A stretch of 64,000 nt of DNA from Rhodoferax sp. (GTDB lineage Bacteria > Pseudomonadota > Gammaproteobacteria > Burkholderiales > Burkholderiaceae_C), in the NCBI GenBank assembly GCA_024236015.1, contig JACKLK010000012.1, positions 62,001-126,000 of the forward strand. The letters are read 5' to 3'. The first letter of the stretch is position 1, and every line of letters starts with the position of its first letter. The translations under genes were made by a program, and so were the position numbers. A model generated the notes under the pieces. It did not search any database and had not been told where the DNA came from. It saw only the letters and a program-made list of their open reading frames with translations. Positions 1-8,817 of this stretch are shown in pieces.

Positions 1-704
1 GGGCCCAGGTGGCGATCGTCGACATGCAAGCCGATGCGGTCGATGCGCTGGCGCGAGAAATCGGACCGCAGGCGGCAGGCTTCGTCTGCGACGTCGCGAA
101 CCCCGACTCGGTCGAACAATGCGTTGCCGCCGTACTGGCGCGTTTCGGTGGCATCGACATCCTGCACAACAACGCCGCGACGAAGACTGCGGACGCACGC
201 AAGTTCTTCACGCCGTTCGAAGACTACCCGTTGGAGACCTGGCGCGAGGTCATGTCGGTCAACATCGACGGCATGTTCCTGATGGCCAAGACGGTCGGGC
301 GCGACATGGTACGGCGTGGCAAGGGCGGCTCGGTGATCCAGACCGCGTCGATCTACGGGCTGGTCGGACCCGATCCTCGCATCTACGAAGGCTCCGACTA
401 CCTGGGCGGCGCGATCAACACGCCGGCTGTCTATGCGGCGTCCAAGGCGGCCGTCGTCGGGCTCACCAAGTGGCTGGCCACGCACTGGGGACCGGCAGGC
501 ATCCGGGTCAACTGCCTGGTGCCGGGCGGCGTTTCCAGCGGCCAGAACTCGGTGTTCTCGGACAAGTACGCGGCCAAGGTCCCGCTGGGTCGCATGGCCC
601 GGGCTGACGAAATGGTTCCCGCCCTGTTGTACCTGGCTTCAGATGCATCGAGTTATGTCACGGGCCATGTACTGGCCGTCGATGGAGGCTGGACGAGTTG
701 GTGA
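1..704 (+). CDS. Short-chain dehydrogenase/reductase, 5' end cut by the window (PtmA-like?)
   Basis: A classical SDR whose first 20 or so residues, including the glycine-rich NAD(P) loop, lie outside the window. The visible frame begins at base 3 and reads straight into the family, so the GTG at base 9 is probably not the true start. Seen: HNNA (NNAG-type motif), the catalytic YAASK, and the C-terminal VTGHVLAVDGGW typical of the family. The SIYGLVGPDPRIYEGS stretch resembles SDRs called PtmA in nonulosonic-acid and flagellin-glycosylation loci; this is from memory of the family. It lies 15 nt upstream of the flippase gene, so it is probably part of the polysaccharide operon. The substrate cannot be read from the sequence. 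Confidence 0.85.
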   Translation, partial: AQVAIVDMQADAVDALAREIGPQAAGFVCDVANPDSVEQCVAAVLARFGGIDILHNNAATKTADARKFFTPFEDYPLETWREVMSVNIDGMFLMAKTVGRDMVRRGKGGSVIQTASIYGLVGPDPRIYEGSDYLGGAINTPAVYAASKAAVVGLTKWLATHWGPAGIRVNCLVPGGVSSGQNSVFSDKYAAKVPLGRMARADEMVPALLYLASDASSYVTGHVLAVDGGWTSW

Positions 705-719
705 AGCCGCCGGCTCACC

Positions 720-1970
720 ATGCGCTCCGAAACCATGCGTCAACGGGTCATCCTGGGCACCAAGTTGTTCGAGACCGTCGCACGCGGCGTGTTCGTGCTG
801 AGCTGCACCTACCGCCTGCCGCTGGTGGACGCTGGCCAGTTCGGCCTGGGCGTCACGCTGATCGGCCTGGCCGCCTTTCTGCTGGGCTACGAACGCCAGA
901 TCGACGTGCAGCGGGCTGTCGCCGGGCATGAAGCCGCGGTGATCCGGCAACGGCTGTCCGACACCTTGCGTTTTTTCGCGGCCCATTTCACCTGGCTGCT
1001 GCCGCTGCTGGCGTTGACCTTGTGGCAGGGCTTTGGCTGGAACCCGATACAGGTGGGGCTTGCTGTCGTGATCATCGTGTCCGAGCACGTGTCCAATCAG
1101 TCCTACCAGGCCACGCTGGTCAGCCCGCGCAACTATCCGCTGCAGGCGGTGGCGGCGTTGCGCCATGGCGTGCTGGCAACAGGCGCCTTGCTGCTGACCG
1201 TCATCGACCCCGGCAACTTCACGATCGACCGCATCCTGTGGTGGTGGGCATCCGTGTCGCTGCTGTCACTGCCGCTGGCCAGTTGGGTCTGGCTCGTACG
1301 GCTGCGGTTGCGAGAGGGCCCTGGTGCGCCAGCCGGCCACGGCACGCCGCCGCGACAGGGCATCGGGCAGCAATACCGCGCGTCCCGGCTGCACTTCATG
1401 GTCGGCGTGGTGGCGGTTGCCGCCTTGCAGGCCGACCGGGTCGTCGTCGGTGCCGCGCTGGAGCCAGGGGACATCGGCATCTATTTCCGCAACGTGATGC
1501 TGGCCGGCCTGGCCTTGCAGGTGTTCAGCATCGTGTCGTTCGGGCGCGTCGCGCCGACCGTGTACGCGATGGCACGCAACCAGGACATGGACGGGGTGCG
1601 GCGCCGGGTGCTGCGAGAATACGCAGGGTTCGCGCTGGCGACACTGGTGCTGATGAGCCTGGCCCTGACGGCCAACACGCTGCTGGGTTATCCGGCAAGC
1701 CAGCTGGGTGTCAGCGGCGTATTCCTGTCCGTGCTGATGCTCGGCGTGCTGTTGCGGGCGGCGGCCGACTATACCGGGCTGCTGCTGCTGGCAGGCGGGG
1801 CGGACCGCGCCGTGTTCCGGAACCAGCTCATGGCGGTGCTGGTCGGGGTCGCCCTGCTGATGTTGCTGGCGTACCGATTCGGCCTGCCCGGCGCCATTGC
1901 CGGCGCCTTGCCGACCTCGCTGGCCTATCTGGGCCTGAACTCCCTGGCGCTGCGCAAGCGCGCCACCTGA
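720..1970 (+). CDS. Polysaccharide flippase (Wzx-like membrane protein)
   Basis: A 416-residue, strongly hydrophobic protein with about ten to twelve predicted membrane segments and short basic loops, the layout of Wzx/MATE-type lipid-linked oligosaccharide flippases. It would move undecaprenyl-PP-linked repeat units across the inner membrane. No short motif proves the family; the call rests on size, topology and its place among polysaccharide genes, with a polymerase candidate two genes downstream. The ATG start sits 15 nt after the SDR stop. It could instead be another polytopic envelope protein. Confidence 0.65.
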   Translation: MRSETMRQRVILGTKLFETVARGVFVLSCTYRLPLVDAGQFGLGVTLIGLAAFLLGYERQIDVQRAVAGHEAAVIRQRLSDTLRFFAAHFTWLLPLLALTLWQGFGWNPIQVGLAVVIIVSEHVSNQSYQATLVSPRNYPLQAVAALRHGVLATGALLLTVIDPGNFTIDRILWWWASVSLLSLPLASWVWLVRLRLREGPGAPAGHGTPPRQGIGQQYRASRLHFMVGVVAVAALQADRVVVGAALEPGDIGIYFRNVMLAGLALQVFSIVSFGRVAPTVYAMARNQDMDGVRRRVLREYAGFALATLVLMSLALTANTLLGYPASQLGVSGVFLSVLMLGVLLRAAADYTGLLLLAGGADRAVFRNQLMAVLVGVALLMLLAYRFGLPGAIAGALPTSLAYLGLNSLALRKRAT

Positions 1971-1983
1971 CGAATCGAACGCC

Positions 1984-3387
1984 GTGGATCGACCAGACAC
2001 CATCCTGATATATGCCATCAATCGCACCGACGCGTGGTGGAAACACGTCGGCGAGAACCTCGGATTTGCGCGCAATGTGGTCGTGACCGACATCCGCGGC
2101 AAGGGTGATTGCGATGTCATCGACGACTTCTACGACGCCTACCGGCGCCAGCGGACGCAGCCCAACGCTCCGATGGCCGTCCTGTCGGCGGAAGAGGTGG
2201 ACGATGTCATCGCCCGCTGCCGCTTGCTGCGCTGGCTGCCGACGCGCCAGGCCCGCGGCATGGTGGTCGCCATGGAGCATGCGTTCACCCGGGTGCTCGA
2301 TCGCGTCGATCCGGCCTTGGTGCTGAGCTTTCCGATCGACCGTTACGTATCCGACGTGCTTGAACGCCTGGCCAGGCGCCGCAACATCCCGTACGTGGAG
2401 CTGACCGCCAGCCTGATCAGCGGCATGTCGATGCTGATGTACCGCGGCCAGCTGGTCAAGACGGCGGCGGCTCCATCGCCCGACATGGTGCGCGAGCAGG
2501 TGCAGACCATTGCCAAGCCGGACTTCACGCCGTCGTACGTGCAGACCGCCGTGAGGTACACCTCGTCCCGGTGGTGGAAGACGTTCATCTACTTTCGGAT
2601 TCGGGGTCTCGGCTTCAAGCTGATCTCCTGGTTCAAGCGCGATGCGCTGAATCTGCACTATCTCGACGCCCAGGCCTTTCTGGGCCACAAGCCCCGCCTG
2701 GCCGACCGCCGCATCGTCGACATGGTCGACTGGCAATGGCGCGACAAGATCGACGCCTTCCCCAAGCACAAGCGGGTCTTCTTCGGCCTGCAGCTGTTTC
2801 CGGAGGCCTCGATCGACTACTGGCTGGCCAATCGCGAATTGATCGACTACGAGGATCTGCTGATCGACGCCGCGACAGCGTTCTCGCGTGCGGGATTCCA
2901 GATCCTGGTGAAGGACCATCCGTCGCAGTTCGGGTTCCGCCAGTGTGCATTGCTGGACCGGCTGCTTGCCCTGCCCAACGTCGTGCTCCTTCCCTATGAG
3001 GTGAGCGGCAACGAGGCAATATCGTTGGTGGGCAGCAATTTCACGCTGACCGGCACACTCGGCCTGCAGGCAGCCTTGCTTGGCCTGGTCTCGGTCGCCA
3101 GCCCCACTTACTACACCACACCCGGAGATTTCCTGACGTTCAACAGTCGCGCGGCGATACCCGACCTGCCCGCGCTGGTACAAGCGACGCCGCCGGCCAC
3201 GGCGCTGGAACAACGACAGGAACGCATTCTCACGCACCTGCTGCAAGGCAGCTTCGAAGGCGACTTCTTCTCGTTCCGGGGCTTTTCCAGCGATGCCCCC
3301 CACCCCGGCGCAAAAACGCTTGCCGAGGAGCTGGGACGGCAACTGCGCGCGGTACTGAATCGATCACGGCAGGCCCTGCATGCCTGA
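1984..3387 (+). CDS. Capsule-type glycosyltransferase candidate (KpsS/KpsC-like fold)
   Basis: A 467-residue, mostly soluble protein with a GTG start 13 nt after the flippase stop. The C-terminal half carries features seen in capsule polysaccharide synthesis proteins (KpsC/KpsS/LipB group): a beta strand ending in FFGLQLFPEAS, then ILVKDHPSQFG (a KxHP-like motif), then an LPNVVLLPYEVSGNEAIS stretch followed by TGTLGLQAAL. These proteins transfer Kdo, a keto sugar acid. As the locus seems to make another keto sugar acid, this enzyme may add the nonulosonate residue; that is inference. It may equally be an unrelated glycosyltransferase. Confidence 0.5.
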   Translation: MDRPDTILIYAINRTDAWWKHVGENLGFARNVVVTDIRGKGDCDVIDDFYDAYRRQRTQPNAPMAVLSAEEVDDVIARCRLLRWLPTRQARGMVVAMEHAFTRVLDRVDPALVLSFPIDRYVSDVLERLARRRNIPYVELTASLISGMSMLMYRGQLVKTAAAPSPDMVREQVQTIAKPDFTPSYVQTAVRYTSSRWWKTFIYFRIRGLGFKLISWFKRDALNLHYLDAQAFLGHKPRLADRRIVDMVDWQWRDKIDAFPKHKRVFFGLQLFPEASIDYWLANRELIDYEDLLIDAATAFSRAGFQILVKDHPSQFGFRQCALLDRLLALPNVVLLPYEVSGNEAISLVGSNFTLTGTLGLQAALLGLVSVASPTYYTTPGDFLTFNSRAAIPDLPALVQATPPATALEQRQERILTHLLQGSFEGDFFSFRGFSSDAPHPGAKTLAEELGRQLRAVLNRSRQALHA

Positions 3388-3420
3388 CAACCGAGCCGTC
3401 CTGCCGGAGCCCCACCGATC

Positions 3421-4743
3421 ATGAGGTGGCATCCTGCCCTGTCGATGACACTGGTGTGGTTGCTGTGCACGGCGGGCTTCGGCCTGCTTCCGTTCCACCT
3501 GGTCGAGCGAGAGCTGACATGGCACGGCGGCTTGATGCAGATCATCCTGATCGGCGGTTTCTGCGCGGGCAGCCTCATGGTCTCCAGCCTGCGTTCCTCC
3601 GACGAGAACCATCATCAGAGCCCGATCAACCTCTCGTTGGCCGAGCGCCTGATGATGGCAGTTTCCGCAATCGCCACCATTGCGCTGTTGTTCGATGCCC
3701 ATGGCAGGGACATCTTCGATCTGGCTGCTTCCTACGATGCACGCAGCAGCAGCGCCGATGCGCTGCTCAAGGGAGAGAAATCCGAGAGCAGCATCTGGTT
3801 CCAGATCGCTTTCGTCACCTATCCGGCAGCCTATGTCTTCACCGCCTTGCACCTGCTGTATGCACCGCGCATTCAACCGCTGCGCCTGATCCTGCTCGGA
3901 CTGGCGCCGTTCTTCCTGGCCAGCATGGTGATGGGCGGGCGCATGCCGATCTTCTACGGCCTGTTGCTGGCGTGGCTGGCGTTCCGGCAGCGGCGGCGGA
4001 TGCGGACCGATTCGTCGGGGCACCTCGCATCCACCGGCAACTCGACCCTGGCGCCAATCGCCCGCATCCTGCTGGCAGGTGCTGCGTTGGCATACTTCGC
4101 CAAGGTGTTCCTGGTGCGCGCCGAATCGGCGGGTGGCGCCGAGTCGATGTTCGAAGTCGCACAGGAACGATGGGGCATCGCGTTCAGCGGCCCGATGGCC
4201 GATGTCATGATCTCATGGCTGGGAATGGAACTGAGCTACCTGATCTTCATTTTTGTCTGGTATGGCGTACAAGGCCTGGTCATCGGCAATGAACTGCTGT
4301 ATTCATATGCCGAGCCTGCGCAATGGGGTGCCTATGGTGTCGATCTGTTCTCCGCATTGCTGAGACGGGTGGACCCTGAGCGGCTGGCCAGCGGTTTCGA
4401 CGCGTTGATGGACCTCGGCGCCTATGGATTCTTCCCCTCGGCCTGGGGTTCACTGTTCGTCGATTTCCGCTACGGCGCGATTGCCGTCGCCGTGATCTGG
4501 GGCGGCCTGGCCGGACTGACCTACCTGCGCATCGTCTCGAACAAGCGCCGCGATTGGGAAGTGATCGGACCGTTCATCAGCATCGGCATTCTTTGCAGCA
4601 CCATCAATACGCCATTGGGCTTCACCAACGGCCTGGTGACCCATTTCTGGCTGCTTGTCGCTTTTCTCGCACTGCGCCACAACCCAGTGGATCGTTCTGC
4701 CGACGCCGACTCCACGGACGCATCGGAACCAACCGCGCCATGA
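3421..4743 (+). CDS. O-antigen/oligosaccharide repeat-unit polymerase (Wzy-like)
   Basis: A 440-residue polytopic membrane protein with about ten hydrophobic segments and a larger periplasmic loop in the second half (around YSYAEPAQWGAYGVDLFSAL), the usual layout of Wzy polymerases. An MGGRMPIFYGLLLAWLAF stretch resembles the oligosaccharide-repeat-unit polymerase group. Wzy families are too divergent for a residue-level call. Its stop overlaps the next gene's start (ATGA at 4740-4743), so the two are translationally coupled. It has an ATG start and is preceded by a 33-nt gap. Confidence 0.6.
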   Translation: MRWHPALSMTLVWLLCTAGFGLLPFHLVERELTWHGGLMQIILIGGFCAGSLMVSSLRSSDENHHQSPINLSLAERLMMAVSAIATIALLFDAHGRDIFDLAASYDARSSSADALLKGEKSESSIWFQIAFVTYPAAYVFTALHLLYAPRIQPLRLILLGLAPFFLASMVMGGRMPIFYGLLLAWLAFRQRRRMRTDSSGHLASTGNSTLAPIARILLAGAALAYFAKVFLVRAESAGGAESMFEVAQERWGIAFSGPMADVMISWLGMELSYLIFIFVWYGVQGLVIGNELLYSYAEPAQWGAYGVDLFSALLRRVDPERLASGFDALMDLGAYGFFPSAWGSLFVDFRYGAIAVAVIWGGLAGLTYLRIVSNKRRDWEVIGPFISIGILCSTINTPLGFTNGLVTHFWLLVAFLALRHNPVDRSADADSTDASEPTAP

Positions 4744-6716
4744 GCGCAATCCGGTATCGCCCGGAAATCGACGGGCTGCGTTGCATCGCCGTCATGGCGG
4801 TGATCCTGTTTCATGCCGGCTTCACGCCGTTCTCGGGCGGCTTCATCGGCGTGGACATGTTCTTCGTCATCAGCGGCTACCTGATCACGCGCATCATCCA
4901 GACCGAGATCGGACAACGGCAATTCAGCTTCGCCCGCTTTTATGAGCGGCGGGTCCGGCGCATCTTCCCGGCCTTGTTCGTCATGGCCCTCGCGACCAGC
5001 GTGGCGGCCCTTTGCCTGCTCACGCCGATCCAGCTGGCGCAGTATGGCGGCAGCCTTGTTGCGATGAACCTGTTCCTGTCGAACCAGTTCTTCTACAAGC
5101 AGACCGGCTATTTCGCACCCAATGTCGACGAACTCCCGTTGCTGCACACCTGGTCGTTGTCGGTGGAGGAGCAGTTCTACCTGGTGTTCCCGCTGTTCCT
5201 GATCGGGCTCGCGCGATGGTGGCCGCAGCGGATACGTGGCGCTCTGGTCAGCGTGCTGTTGTTGTCCTTTGCCTTGTGCGTATACCGTGAACAGACCGGC
5301 AAACTGGATCTGGGTTTCTTCAGCACGCCCTCGCGCATCTGGGAACTGCTGCTAGGTTGCTGGCTTGCCGCCCATGAGGCGCGCCATGGCATGGTGCGGG
5401 CCCGTGCGGCAGGTACCTGGGCCGCGGCTGGCCTGCTGATGACCGTGATTCCGGTGTTCGCCTTTGGTCCGGCCACCGGCTATCCCGGCTGGCTCACCGC
5501 GATCCCTGTGGCTGGCACCGCGCTGCTGCTGCGTCATGCCGATGCGACGACCCGGGTCGGGCAACTGCTGGGCTTGCGCGCCCTGGTTGCGATCGGACTG
5601 GTCTCCTACAGCGCCTATCTGTGGCACCAGCCGCTGTTTGCCATGGCGCTGCACGCGACAGGCCGGCACGCGACGACCGGCGTGCAACTGGGTCTCATCG
5701 CGCTGACGCTGGGCCTGGCCTATCTGAGCTGGCGCTTTGTCGAGCGGCCGGTGCGCTCGCCCGCACGGGTTGCGACCCGGCACGTCTGGGCCGGGGCTGG
5801 CCTGGGCAGCGCTGCGCTGGTGACGGCGGGGTTGACTGCCAATCTCACCGACGGTCTGCCCGGACGCTTCGATCTGGATTTCACACCGTTCCAGGCGATA
5901 GAACTCCCTGTCCAGGACCAACACTGCCGTGCGTTGTTTCCGGATTTCGGCGGCAACTGCCTTGCAAGCCCGACTGTCGAACCGGGCAAGCCGATCGACT
6001 ACCTGATTCTGGGAGACAGCCACGCGCAAGCCTTCGCCGCCGGGCTGCTGACGCGTCATCCCGCTTTGCGCATCGTCTCCCTGGGTCGCGATGGCTGCCT
6101 GCCATTCGACGGCGTCGATCGCTACGACGTGAACGAGAGGATACCGTGCGAACAAGCCGTAGAGCAGCTGACCCGGCGTCCGCTGACTGCTGCAAACACG
6201 GTGCTGGTCGCGCGTTTCGCATACTATGCCCACGGAACGGGGTTCGGCCCGGCGGACACGGCAGGGCGGCGGCCGCGCAGCATCCACATCCAGCCGCAGG
6301 GACTGCCCGAGCGCACCGATACGCACGACTATGCCACCGTGCTGGCCCATGGTCTGGACGCGACGCTGCAACGGCTCAGGTCGGATGGCACGACCCGGGT
6401 ACACCTGATACTGCAGACGCCCGAACTGGGGTTCGACCCCAGCAATTGCCTGGCATTCGGGATGCGCGTACGCTCGGCGCACGCCTGTACGATTGCCAGG
6501 GGCGACGTGCTGGCGCGCCAGAACAGTTACCGGCAAGCCATGGAAAGCGTGCTGGCGCGCCATCCAGAAGTCGACGTGATCGATCCGACGCAGGCCTTGT
6601 GCGATGCCCGGTTCTGCAACGCGACCGCATCAGGGAAAATACTCTACCGCGACGACGACCACCTCAGCCTGGACGGCGCGGCCATCGTCTACGACAAGCT
6701 GTTCCAACCCCACTGA
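4740..6716 (+). CDS. Acyltransferase 3 family protein with SGNH domain (OafA/YrhL-like)
   Basis: A 658-residue two-domain enzyme. The N-terminal part opens with YRPEIDGLRCIAVMAVILFHAG, the signature of membrane acyltransferase-3 proteins, and continues through about ten membrane segments, with SVEEQFYLVFPLFL near residue 145. The C-terminal part is a periplasmic SGNH domain with GDSHAQAF and DDDHLSLDG supplying the Ser and Asp/His residues. Such fusions O-acetylate sugars of O-antigen or other glycans. The frame is open further upstream (to 4554), but the ATG overlapping the polymerase stop fits the family start exactly. Confidence 0.88.
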   Translation: MSAIRYRPEIDGLRCIAVMAVILFHAGFTPFSGGFIGVDMFFVISGYLITRIIQTEIGQRQFSFARFYERRVRRIFPALFVMALATSVAALCLLTPIQLAQYGGSLVAMNLFLSNQFFYKQTGYFAPNVDELPLLHTWSLSVEEQFYLVFPLFLIGLARWWPQRIRGALVSVLLLSFALCVYREQTGKLDLGFFSTPSRIWELLLGCWLAAHEARHGMVRARAAGTWAAAGLLMTVIPVFAFGPATGYPGWLTAIPVAGTALLLRHADATTRVGQLLGLRALVAIGLVSYSAYLWHQPLFAMALHATGRHATTGVQLGLIALTLGLAYLSWRFVERPVRSPARVATRHVWAGAGLGSAALVTAGLTANLTDGLPGRFDLDFTPFQAIELPVQDQHCRALFPDFGGNCLASPTVEPGKPIDYLILGDSHAQAFAAGLLTRHPALRIVSLGRDGCLPFDGVDRYDVNERIPCEQAVEQLTRRPLTAANTVLVARFAYYAHGTGFGPADTAGRRPRSIHIQPQGLPERTDTHDYATVLAHGLDATLQRLRSDGTTRVHLILQTPELGFDPSNCLAFGMRVRSAHACTIARGDVLARQNSYRQAMESVLARHPEVDVIDPTQALCDARFCNATASGKILYRDDDHLSLDGAAIVYDKLFQPH

Positions 6717-6723
6717 CCGCCAC

Positions 6724-7707
6724 GTGCATGTACTGATCACCGGCGCATCCGGCTATATTGGCCGCGCCCTTACCCAACGACTGCTCGATGACGGCCACAC
6801 CGTGCTTGCCATGGTGCGTCGACCCGATCCGAACCTGCCGGCGCCGGCCGAGCAATGGCCAGTCGCCGACATCTGTGCACTGCCGGCCGACAGCGCGCAC
6901 CGACTGCGGTCCGTGGATTGCGTGATCCACTGCGCAGCTCGCGTGCATGTGATGCGCGAGACGCAGGCGATGCCGATCCATGCCTTTCGCCAGGTCAACG
7001 TCGATGCCACGTTGGCGCTGGCACGCATTGCCGCGGCGGCCGGCGTGCGGCGCTTCGTGTTTCTCAGCACCATTGGCGTCAATGGCAGCGACTCCAGCGC
7101 GGGCGCGTTCCGGCATGATGACCCGCCCCGGCCAGCATCACCGTATGCCGTATCCAAACGGGAAGCCGAGCAGGCGCTGGACGCACTGGCCAGCGACAGC
7201 AAGATGCAGACCATGCATATCCGTCCGCCGCTGGTCTACGGACGTGGCGCCCCCGGCAATTTCGCGCTGCTGCGCAAGGCTGTTGCGAGTGGCCTGCCCC
7301 TGCCGCTGGGCGCCTTGCACCATGCGCGCAGCTTCGTGTCGCTGGACAATCTGGTCGACCTGCTGGCGCATCTGGTCACCTGGCCCGGCAACGGCCGTGG
7401 CGCCTATCTGGTGAGCGACGGCCAGGACCTGAGCACGACCGAATTTGTCCGTGCCATTGGCCTGGCGATGGGCAAGCGCCCGTGGCTGCTGCCGATTCCG
7501 CAGTCCCTGCTGACCGCGCTGGCAGGCCTGCTGGGGCGGGCGGAGCAGATACGCAAGATGGCCGTACCCTTGACCCTGGACATCGCCCGCACCCGCACGG
7601 AACTGGGTTGGACGCCACCGTGGTCGGTGCAGCAATCGCTGCAGCGTGCGCTGGGTGCGCCCGACAATCCAGCAACATCCCCCGAACGGGGCAGGAGCCT
7701 ACCGTGA
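6724..7707 (+). CDS. NAD-dependent epimerase/dehydratase family protein, WbpV-like 4-reductase candidate
   Basis: An extended SDR of 327 residues. Seen: GASGYIG at the very N-terminus, HCAARVHVM, a FLSTIGVNG segment and YAVSKREAE (YxxxK). The STIGVNG region and overall length resemble WbpV/WreQ-type reductases, which turn UDP-4-keto-6-deoxy sugars into QuiNAc or FucNAc, but epimerase activity is also possible. The GTG start at 6724 is 7 nt after the acyltransferase stop and is followed at once by the VLITGASG beta strand. The longer open frame beginning at 6604 is excluded because it would overlap the acyltransferase. The stop overlaps the next start (GTGA). Confidence 0.75.
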   Translation: MHVLITGASGYIGRALTQRLLDDGHTVLAMVRRPDPNLPAPAEQWPVADICALPADSAHRLRSVDCVIHCAARVHVMRETQAMPIHAFRQVNVDATLALARIAAAAGVRRFVFLSTIGVNGSDSSAGAFRHDDPPRPASPYAVSKREAEQALDALASDSKMQTMHIRPPLVYGRGAPGNFALLRKAVASGLPLPLGALHHARSFVSLDNLVDLLAHLVTWPGNGRGAYLVSDGQDLSTTEFVRAIGLAMGKRPWLLPIPQSLLTALAGLLGRAEQIRKMAVPLTLDIARTRTELGWTPPWSVQQSLQRALGAPDNPATSPERGRSLP

Positions 7708-8735
7708 AACCCGTGTTCATCATCGCCGAGGCCGGCGTGAACCACAACGGCGACGAAGCCTTGGCCATCGAACTGGTCGAGATTGCAGCGCGTTGCGGTG
7801 CCGACGCCGTCAAGTTCCAGACCTTTTCGGCCGACAAGCTGGTTGCCCGCGGCACGGCGAAAGCGGCCTACCAAAGCCGCGAAACCGGAGCCGGCGATCA
7901 GCACGGCATGCTCAAGGCGTTGGAATTGTCGCAAGCGGCGCATGAACGACTGGCGGCGCGCTGCGCGGATGTCGGCATCGAGTTCATGTCGACACCGTTC
8001 GACATCGAAAGTGTCGACATGCTGCTGGGACTGGGCATGCGACGCATCAAGGTGCCATCGGGCGAGATCACCAACCTGCCCTTTCTGCGCTATCTCGCAG
8101 GCAAGTGTGTGCCGCTGGTGGTATCCACCGGCATGGCCGACATGGACGAGATCCGGCAGGCCGTGGATTTGATACGGCAGACCTGGCACGTGCAGGGATT
8201 CACGCCCCAATCCGACTCCTTGACCGTGCTGCACTGCACGTCCAACTACCCCGCCGCCTTTTCCGACGTGAACATGCGCGCCATGCACACCATCGCGCAA
8301 GGCGCCGGCACGCCCGTGGGCTACTCCGACCATACCAACGGAACGGCGATTTCCATTGCGGCGGTCGCATTGGGTGCGACCGTGATCGAGAAGCACTTCA
8401 CCGTCGACACCCGCTTGCTGGGCCCCGACCACAGCGCGTCGCTCGATCCGTCCGAGCTCGCTGCGATGGTCACGGCGATTCGCGCCGTCGAACAGGCCAT
8501 GGGCTCCGCGACCAAGTCGCCGACCGCGTCCGAGTTGCCGATCCGCGACCTGGTGCGCCGCAGTGCCACCTTGACACGCGACATCGACGCGGGCGAGGTC
8601 GTGCACGCGGCCGACATCGTGCTGCTGCGCCCCGGCACCGGCATCCCCCCGGCGGAACTCGACCGCATCCATGGCAAGCGCGCAACACGCAAGCTGATCG
8701 CCGGGACCACCCTGCAATGGGCCGACCTGGCATGA
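7704..8735 (+). CDS. neuB: N-acetylneuraminate/legionaminate synthase family protein (NeuB/LegI)
   Basis: A 343-residue PEP-dependent sialic-acid-type synthase. It would condense a 2-acetamido mannose derivative with phosphoenolpyruvate to give a nine-carbon keto sugar acid. Seen: IIAEAGVNHNGD at the N-terminus, AVKFQTF, MSTPFD, KVPSGEITNLPFL, STGMA, HCTSNYP and GYSDHTNG, all conserved in the TIM-barrel, then a C-terminal SAF (antifreeze-like) domain over the last 60 residues. The GTG start overlaps the previous stop. With the neighbouring aminotransferase and acetyltransferase genes, legionaminate (LegI) is more likely than neuraminate, but sequence reading alone cannot separate them. Confidence 0.9.
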   Translation: MKPVFIIAEAGVNHNGDEALAIELVEIAARCGADAVKFQTFSADKLVARGTAKAAYQSRETGAGDQHGMLKALELSQAAHERLAARCADVGIEFMSTPFDIESVDMLLGLGMRRIKVPSGEITNLPFLRYLAGKCVPLVVSTGMADMDEIRQAVDLIRQTWHVQGFTPQSDSLTVLHCTSNYPAAFSDVNMRAMHTIAQGAGTPVGYSDHTNGTAISIAAVALGATVIEKHFTVDTRLLGPDHSASLDPSELAAMVTAIRAVEQAMGSATKSPTASELPIRDLVRRSATLTRDIDAGEVVHAADIVLLRPGTGIPPAELDRIHGKRATRKLIAGTTLQWADLA

Positions 8736-8817
8736 GCCGTCAAGGCGCGCACATGCGTGGCACCACGTCACGCGATGCCAAGAGCGCCGGGATGACGCCC
8801 TGGATGACAACGAGATC

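Noticed and set aside
4554..6716. Longer start for the acyltransferase at 4554
   Set aside because: It would overlap the polymerase gene by 190 nt; the ATG at 4740 fits the family start and the ATGA junction.
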